Shown in pieces: positions 63,717 to 64,000 of a stretch of 64,000 nt of DNA. Within the stretch, counting starts at the first letter, position 1. Each line of letters opens with the position of its first letter. The notes beneath the pieces are model-generated. The model was given only the letters and a program-made list of their open reading frames with translations. It was not told the DNA's origin and searched no databases. Location: contig CM065697.1 in NCBI GenBank assembly GCA_017654935.2, positions 43,988,059 to 44,052,058 of the forward strand, in the 5' to 3' direction. Source of the stretch: Phymorhynchus buccinoides (taxonomy: Eukaryota; Mollusca; Gastropoda; Neogastropoda; Raphitomidae). A program made the position numbers and the translations under genes.

Positions 63717-63736
63717 TATCCGGACGCGAGCCCCCA
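63717..63736 (-). promoter_or_regulatory. Primer-binding site, tRNA-Pro-like
   Basis: On the - strand TGGGGGCTCGCGTCCGG starts 6 bases after the LTR end. It resembles the tRNA-Pro primer site known from gammaretroviruses, with two extra bases (CG). Confidence 0.7.
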
Positions 63737-63742
63737 ATTAGA

Positions 63743-64000
63743 TGTGACGAGGTAATGGGTTAAAAGGCTAAGTCCCTAGGGAAGACTTTAGAAAATTTGC
63801 CTTTAGCCCACTTCTCTAGGGTATGGGAGATGAGCAACTTTCCCGGCCCCTTTTCATCTAATAAATTTATATTTGTGCCCGGGTTCTGGCTCGTCAGATG
63901 GTTGTAAGAAATACAAGTGGTTGAATTGCTCTAAATGGCAGACAGAGAGAAGTAAGGTTTTACATGAAATTACAAGACTCCCACTCTCATCAGTCTGACC
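63743..64000 (-). repeat. LTR, upstream (5') copy, cut by the window edge
   Basis: Identical to 59396-59653 except for ggctaag versus ggccaag. If full length, it should run to about 65.4 kb. Confidence 0.95.

Larger units (their letters stand above)
59396..64000 (-). mobile_element. LTR retrotransposon, young, lacking reverse transcriptase; runs past the window edge
   Basis: The first 258 bases of the left and right LTRs (from 59396 and 63743) differ at one base only, so insertion was recent. On the - strand the order is LTR, primer-binding site, gag-protease-partial integrase ORF, polypurine-like tract, LTR. SCAN-like gag, a CCHC knuckle, then protease before integrase suggest Ty3/gypsy (Metaviridae). 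Without reverse transcriptase and RNase H it cannot be autonomous. It lies upstream of LNX exon a in the same orientation, probably within an LNX intron. Confidence 0.92.

Overview
The window is animal nuclear DNA. It holds two intron-rich genes with metazoan-specific domain architecture, GT-AG introns, tRNA-derived SINEs, LINE fragments, dense MITEs and long microsatellites. I infer a lophotrochozoan invertebrate, plausibly a gastropod mollusc, but the sequence alone does not settle this.

Two genes lie tail to tail. On the + strand (exons between 4083 and about 14305) are the last four exons of an SR-type splicing factor: the second half of an RRM, a CCHC zinc knuckle and an RS domain. The first RRM half must lie to the left of the window. 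On the - strand (58435 down to 33044) are twelve exons of an LNX (Ligand of Numb protein X) orthologue: a TRAF-type zinc finger followed by four PDZ domains and the stop codon. Their lengths sum to 1432 nt and read through in one frame (476 residues). The N-terminal (RING) exons lie beyond 59 kb, probably outside the window. The 18 kb between the genes (about 14.7 to 33 kb) shows no recognisable gene, only repeats.

Most of the rest is transposon. (1) A young LTR retrotransposon on the - strand runs from 59396 past the right edge; it has gag, protease and part of an integrase in one frame but no reverse transcriptase. (2) There are seven copies or pieces of a tRNA-headed SINE. (3) LINE reverse-transcriptase C-termini are present. 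(4) An interspersed repeat with two alternative GAA-tailed ends occurs about ten times. (5) At least seven families of terminal-inverted-repeat elements are present, with target-site duplications readable in the sequence: TTAA (piggyBac-like, three families), TA (three families), a 4-bp family, and two families with 6-bp duplications. Several insertions are nested, and two can be checked against an uninterrupted copy inside the window.

The strangest pattern is in the LNX gene. At least six of its twelve exons carry a tandem array next to one edge, whose units contain a splice site plus a slice of the neighbouring exon. The last exon is repeated ten extra times as a 126-bp (42-codon) unit. Exon 2 of the SR gene shown here is also flanked by tandem arrays on both sides.
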